Below are positions 50,482 through 53,786 of a DNA stretch of 53,786 nt, piece after piece. A model generated the notes under the pieces. That model was not told the DNA's origin and did not search any database. It worked only from the letters and a program-made list of their open reading frames with translations. Positions within the stretch are counted from its first letter, which is position 1. Every line of letters begins with the position of its first letter. This DNA comes from Candidatus Angelobacter sp. Gp1-AA117 (GTDB taxonomy: Bacteria > Acidobacteriota > Terriglobia > Terriglobales > Acidobacteriaceae): NCBI GenBank assembly GCA_003223515.1, contig QHVI01000059.1:1-53786 (forward strand). Reading direction: 5' to 3'. The translations under genes and the position numbers were made by a program.

Positions 50482-52710
50482 CTAATTCCTGCGTCTTCGC
50501 CCCCGGGTCAATTCCCGGAATAGTGCCCGCCCTCCCAGGTAAATGGGCCTGTCTTTCTTCTTAAATACGCTGGGCAGCAAGTGCCCGTAATGCGCCATGA
50601 AGCTGGTCATATCCAAGCCGCCGGTCAGCGCCTGCTGCATCTGCGCATAGCCCGGCTTATCCGTCGGTGTTGGCAGTGCCAGGCACAAATATTTCAATGG
50701 ATCACGTAAATGATTGTCGCGGTCGACTATTTTTTCCGTCGGGTTCTTTGTCAGGAGTTGCGTTGCGCTGAGCTCTTCTCTGCGTGCCCGCCTCAACTCC
50801 CACAACAGGTTCGGACATCCGTCATTGTGCACTCCATAAATCGGTCGCGTGATCTCCCGTTTTTCTCGCGGACAGACAATCTTCAGCGTCGGCTCGCGGT
50901 TGTCCAGATCGTGCCAATGTGCCAGTATCCGCTCCATGCCCAGCAGTTCATGGGTTTCCGGTGCCGGTATCAGGTTTCTGATTCCTGCCTCTGCATACAA
51001 TTCTGAGATGGCCTTGAACTTCCCGCCTTCCTGCGCCTGGTTCTGGTAAAAGATCGAAGGATCGGCATACAGCTCGGCCTCCATGAATCCGTTGAGCTGC
51101 AGCAGGTTGGGCTTGTGCTGCGCAGGTGAAAGCCCCGGCTGGTAATATTCGCCCACAATATAGATCACGCCGTCATAATCAATGCATGCTACTAGTACGC
51201 CCGTAGGATTGGCCTTGCCATGGTCGAACCCGCCCAGCTTTTTCCAGTACGGTGAAGGCTGAAAACCTGAAGTATATGGGTCGATCAGGATCTTCTCCGC
51301 ATACCGGCTCAGCACGTCTGCAAATAATCGCTCTCCTCCGCCCGCTTCATGGATGATTTCCTGCTCCCTGTCCCATGCCCCCTGCGAGGAATATTTCTTG
51401 CGCTCGCGTATTACCCATGCCGTGCCCCGCTCCGGGTCCGCCGAATAGTGGACGCGGTACACCGGCCGCCCATCCCTCATCCGCCGCATAGTCAACCCCG
51501 GCGTAAGACAGGAAAGATGATCATTGGCGCTCTGGCACTGCTCGGAAAACCAGCCCGGCCCCGCTGAGCTCACCACCACAATCTTCTCGCATACCGGCAC
51601 AGCGTGGTCATAGGCTTCACCCGCTTCCGGCATGAATGCTGCTTCGTCTTGAAACAGTGCCCACGGATGATAGGAGCGGATTTGCTCTCCACCGCCAGGG
51701 ATTCCGATAATGCGGCTTCCATTGGCGAATTCCAGCGCTCCACTCCCCGGCTTCCCCGGTTTTAACGGAAATACCTCTCGCAGCTCGCTGCTCTGTCTTT
51801 TATAGAGTGTCTTCGCATAGCCAACCAGTTCCAGCGCCTTCTCTTCTTTTTGCGACTGGAACAGCACTTCAATGCCGGGGTTCGTCATCGCGGCATGCGT
51901 GAACAATCCCACAAACAGCCACGAGATCATCATGTCCCGCGACTTCTCCAGAAACAGCACCGGCTCTTTCAGAAATCCCTCAACCAGAGCTCCAAAATAT
52001 AATTTCTCGGGGAATGGACGATACGGCGACGGCGCTTTTGCCTCTCTCCAGTGGCTGTCCTTGGTTTGCGTATGCTTCTGCAGCCATATCAGCGGGTCCG
52101 CCACGGTCTCCCGAATACGCTCAACCTTTTTGTCCACCTCCTCTTGCATTTCATCCTGGAGCAGTGCTTTGGAACTGCATTTTGAATCGGACGAATTCTG
52201 GCCCTTGGGGCCGGAGCTATGCCTTTTCAATTGCTCTAACTTCTTTCCCGCCGCTTTAAAATCTTCAATCCCTGTCTTCCTTACCTGCTTCCGCTCCGGA
52301 TACGCCTCGTAGTACCAGCGGTATAGCATGTTTCGCACAATCCCGTGCTTCGCCGCGATCTCAACCACGCTTCCGCCCTCGTCGATTTCCCGGACCACCT
52401 TCTTTTTGAATTCCTTGCTGAATTTGCGCTGTGACCGTACCGGGCTCTGTCTTCCCGCAACCTCCCCGCTCTTACTGCTCCTATCCCTGATTTCCGTCTC
52501 CGTCTGCCCGTTCCTTTCCGTGCTTCCCTCTTCCTTGATCTCCATTCCTGGGCTCGGCGGTTTGGGCTTCAGTTTGCGAATCCAGTGATACAAAGTCATT
52601 ACATGCAATCCGCAAGCTGCCGCCACCTCTGACACACTCTTCCCATCCCACACCTGCTCAACAGCAGCTAATCTGTATTCGTCGGAAAACTTCCGTTTCG
52701 GCTTAGGCAT
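50482..52710 (-). CDS. Large terminase fused to two N-terminal HTH domains, second copy
   Basis: From ATG 52710 (MPKPKRKFSDEYRLAAVEQV) the protein has 742 residues and the same architecture as the copy at 22818-24977. HTH1 is ~5-47 and HTH2 (QRKFSKEFKKKVVREIDEGG...MLYRWYYEAYPE) ~95-140, then a linker that differs between the copies, ATPase (LEKSRDMMISW, ALFQDEAAFMPEAGEAYDHA, VVSSAGPGWF) and nuclease (GFDHGKANPTGVL, YADPSIFY, DNHLRDPLKY). The same tail GGLDMTSFMAHYGHLLPSVF is present. The frame upstream to 52818 is hairpin-repeat DNA. Divergence at linker and HTH with a conserved core suggests ongoing selection on both. Confidence 0.88.
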   Translation of the reverse strand: MPKPKRKFSDEYRLAAVEQVWDGKSVSEVAAACGLHVMTLYHWIRKLKPKPPSPGMEIKEEGSTERNGQTETEIRDRSSKSGEVAGRQSPVRSQRKFSKEFKKKVVREIDEGGSVVEIAAKHGIVRNMLYRWYYEAYPERKQVRKTGIEDFKAAGKKLEQLKRHSSGPKGQNSSDSKCSSKALLQDEMQEEVDKKVERIRETVADPLIWLQKHTQTKDSHWREAKAPSPYRPFPEKLYFGALVEGFLKEPVLFLEKSRDMMISWLFVGLFTHAAMTNPGIEVLFQSQKEEKALELVGYAKTLYKRQSSELREVFPLKPGKPGSGALEFANGSRIIGIPGGGEQIRSYHPWALFQDEAAFMPEAGEAYDHAVPVCEKIVVVSSAGPGWFSEQCQSANDHLSCLTPGLTMRRMRDGRPVYRVHYSADPERGTAWVIRERKKYSSQGAWDREQEIIHEAGGGERLFADVLSRYAEKILIDPYTSGFQPSPYWKKLGGFDHGKANPTGVLVACIDYDGVIYIVGEYYQPGLSPAQHKPNLLQLNGFMEAELYADPSIFYQNQAQEGGKFKAISELYAEAGIRNLIPAPETHELLGMERILAHWHDLDNREPTLKIVCPREKREITRPIYGVHNDGCPNLLWELRRARREELSATQLLTKNPTEKIVDRDNHLRDPLKYLCLALPTPTDKPGYAQMQQALTGGLDMTSFMAHYGHLLPSVFKKKDRPIYLGGRALFRELTRGRRRRN

Positions 52711-52716
52711 GATTAA

Positions 52717-52803
52717 AGCCAGCGAAGGTGGCGGCATTCTTCTAGCCCACAGCGCAAGCTGTGGGTACAGAGATAGACAAAAGCAGAGCTGGCGAAGCCA
52801 GCG
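52717..52803. repeat. Dispersed three-hairpin element, copy next to the terminase
   Basis: B (CCCACAGC-GCAA-GCTGTGGG, 52746-52765) and C (GCTGGC-GAA-GCCAGC, 52788-52802) are identical to those at 21958-22016; A (GCCAGC-GAAG-GTGGCGGC) is decayed. The element ends only 7 bp upstream of the terminase ATG and may supply or block its leader. Confidence 0.8.
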
Positions 52804-52941
52804 ACATAGCTTTCTCAATCCCTGTTTTCACACGCTCAGAACACGCTGGGACAGCGGATCAGGTGAATTCCCTCGTGTAAGATGGAGTACAGAAGACCGT
52901 GGCATTGGCAATCCATCTGCATACCTGCTCCCATCGCTGCA

Positions 52942-53673
52942 ATGATTTATAAACCTGAACAGCACGATATTGATCGAGCTGGTGAGCGCATGCTCAGAGG
53001 CGCATTCGAGCCGCTTGGATGGATAGTCAACAAAGTTGAGCGAGATTACGGAATTGACTTTAATGTCCAGGTCTTTGTTGAAGGTTCGCCTAACGGCTTG
53101 TGGTTCACAATCCAGCTTAAGAGTTCCTCTGTCACGCGGTATTCTCAAGATAGGAGCTTCATATCTGAGCCCCTGGACCTGGACCACGCGCGACATTACG
53201 CCAGCGAGTTGCGTGAACCCGTATTTCTCGTTCATGCGGATGTAAGCAATAACAAGCTCTTCTGGCATGCCCCTCAAACAGATTTAGATCTGACATATAA
53301 GCTGTCTAAGGAACAATGTCCGCAAAGCGTCACCGTCAGGATACCGGCCAGGAATTCTCTTCCTGATACAGCGCCTGCACTTCTGCAGGCAGTTGGACAA
53401 ATTCATCTCGTATTGGCAAACAGGAGACTGGCTGAATCGTCCTCACATGAATTCATAGCATCGCTGACATACCATCCTGATGAAAAGCAATTCAGAAATG
53501 AGTTTCAGCAAAAGCACGATATTCTCAAGCTACGCGCCATTCATGAACTATTTGTCGACCGGCGCTTTCCTGAAGCCAAACAACGTGCGGACTTGATTCT
53601 CGCCGATCCTGATGCGGCCTTGGAAAGCAAGTTCTCTGCCCTGAAAATCCCTATGCCGCCATGGGTGTCGTGA
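52942..53673 (+). CDS. DUF4365-like nuclease-fold protein
   Basis: From ATG 52942 (MIYKPEQHDIDRAGERMLRG) the 243-residue protein has the pattern ERDYGIDFNVQVFVEG and then GLWFTIQLKSSS: D...QLK, the PD-(D/E)xK-like core typical of DUF4365 proteins. Function is unestablished; relatives occur near mobile DNA and have been proposed in defence contexts. The 3' part (KLRAIHELFVDRRFPEAKQR) is helical. A further 113 bp to the window end contain no clear gene. Confidence 0.7.
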   Translation: MIYKPEQHDIDRAGERMLRGAFEPLGWIVNKVERDYGIDFNVQVFVEGSPNGLWFTIQLKSSSVTRYSQDRSFISEPLDLDHARHYASELREPVFLVHADVSNNKLFWHAPQTDLDLTYKLSKEQCPQSVTVRIPARNSLPDTAPALLQAVGQIHLVLANRRLAESSSHEFIASLTYHPDEKQFRNEFQQKHDILKLRAIHELFVDRRFPEAKQRADLILADPDAALESKFSALKIPMPPWVS

Positions 53674-53786
53674 GTACCTTCAGACCGAGTTCCTCTAAGC
53701 GCTTCGTATGAAAACGTATCAGATGCTGGGAGCGGATTTGATCCAAGAATTTTGCACCCAAGTCCACGTAGTCTCTATTTTCCTTG

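Overview
The window looks like chromosome of an Acidobacteriota bacterium. This is inferred from gene content: a duplicated FtsX/MacB permease without its ATPase, PadR plus 'GDLEEEY' permease-prefix proteins, a BshB1-type bacillithiol deacetylase, and intergenic DNA full of degenerate 7-bp and 9-bp tandem words. There is no rRNA, tRNA, CRISPR array or recognisable integrase.

Region 1 (1-6.5 kb) is a compact histidine operon, hisI-G-D-C-B-H-F-A, with overlapping genes. It is preceded by a 24-codon leader peptide containing seven His codons, six of them consecutive, and then an intrinsic terminator: the layout of classical his attenuation. hisE is absent. Region 2 (6.5-18.3 kb) holds housekeeping and envelope genes: a SEC-C protein, an ADOP permease, an O-methyltransferase, a UPF0173 metallo-hydrolase, a rhodanese, a lipoprotein pair, hpt, deoC, a GAF-GAF-PP2C phosphatase, an exported HD hydrolase and bshB1.

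Region 3 (18.3-25 kb) is accessory. It has a nuclease-only terminase paralogue, three tandem copies of a small-RNA-like gene each with its own promoter-like box and terminator, a DnaJ-type zinc-finger miniprotein and three PilZ-like genes. The interval from bshB1 to the last PilZ gene is bracketed by a perfect 113-bp inverted repeat. At its right edge lies a full-length terminase whose N-terminus carries two transposase-type HTH domains.

Region 4 (25-52.8 kb) is a virus-derived structural locus read mainly on the minus strand: capsid, scaffold-like, head-adaptor-like, a very large tail/hub-like protein, virion accessory proteins, two lysozyme-related genes and a second HTH-HTH-terminase. No portal, integrase, replication module or tail fibre was recognised. 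Genes are separated by repeat-rich spacers and intrinsic terminators, two frames look shifted, and cellular-type genes are interspersed (lipoproteins, a beta-propeller, a GvpA-like protein, a PadR operon). It could be a degraded prophage or a domesticated, virion-like or GTA-like locus; sequence alone cannot decide.

Across regions 2-4 there is a family of dispersed three-hairpin elements whose stems differ between copies while pairing and linkers are kept. Two copies lie within terminal-inverted-repeat elements. The window ends with a DUF4365-type nuclease-like gene.
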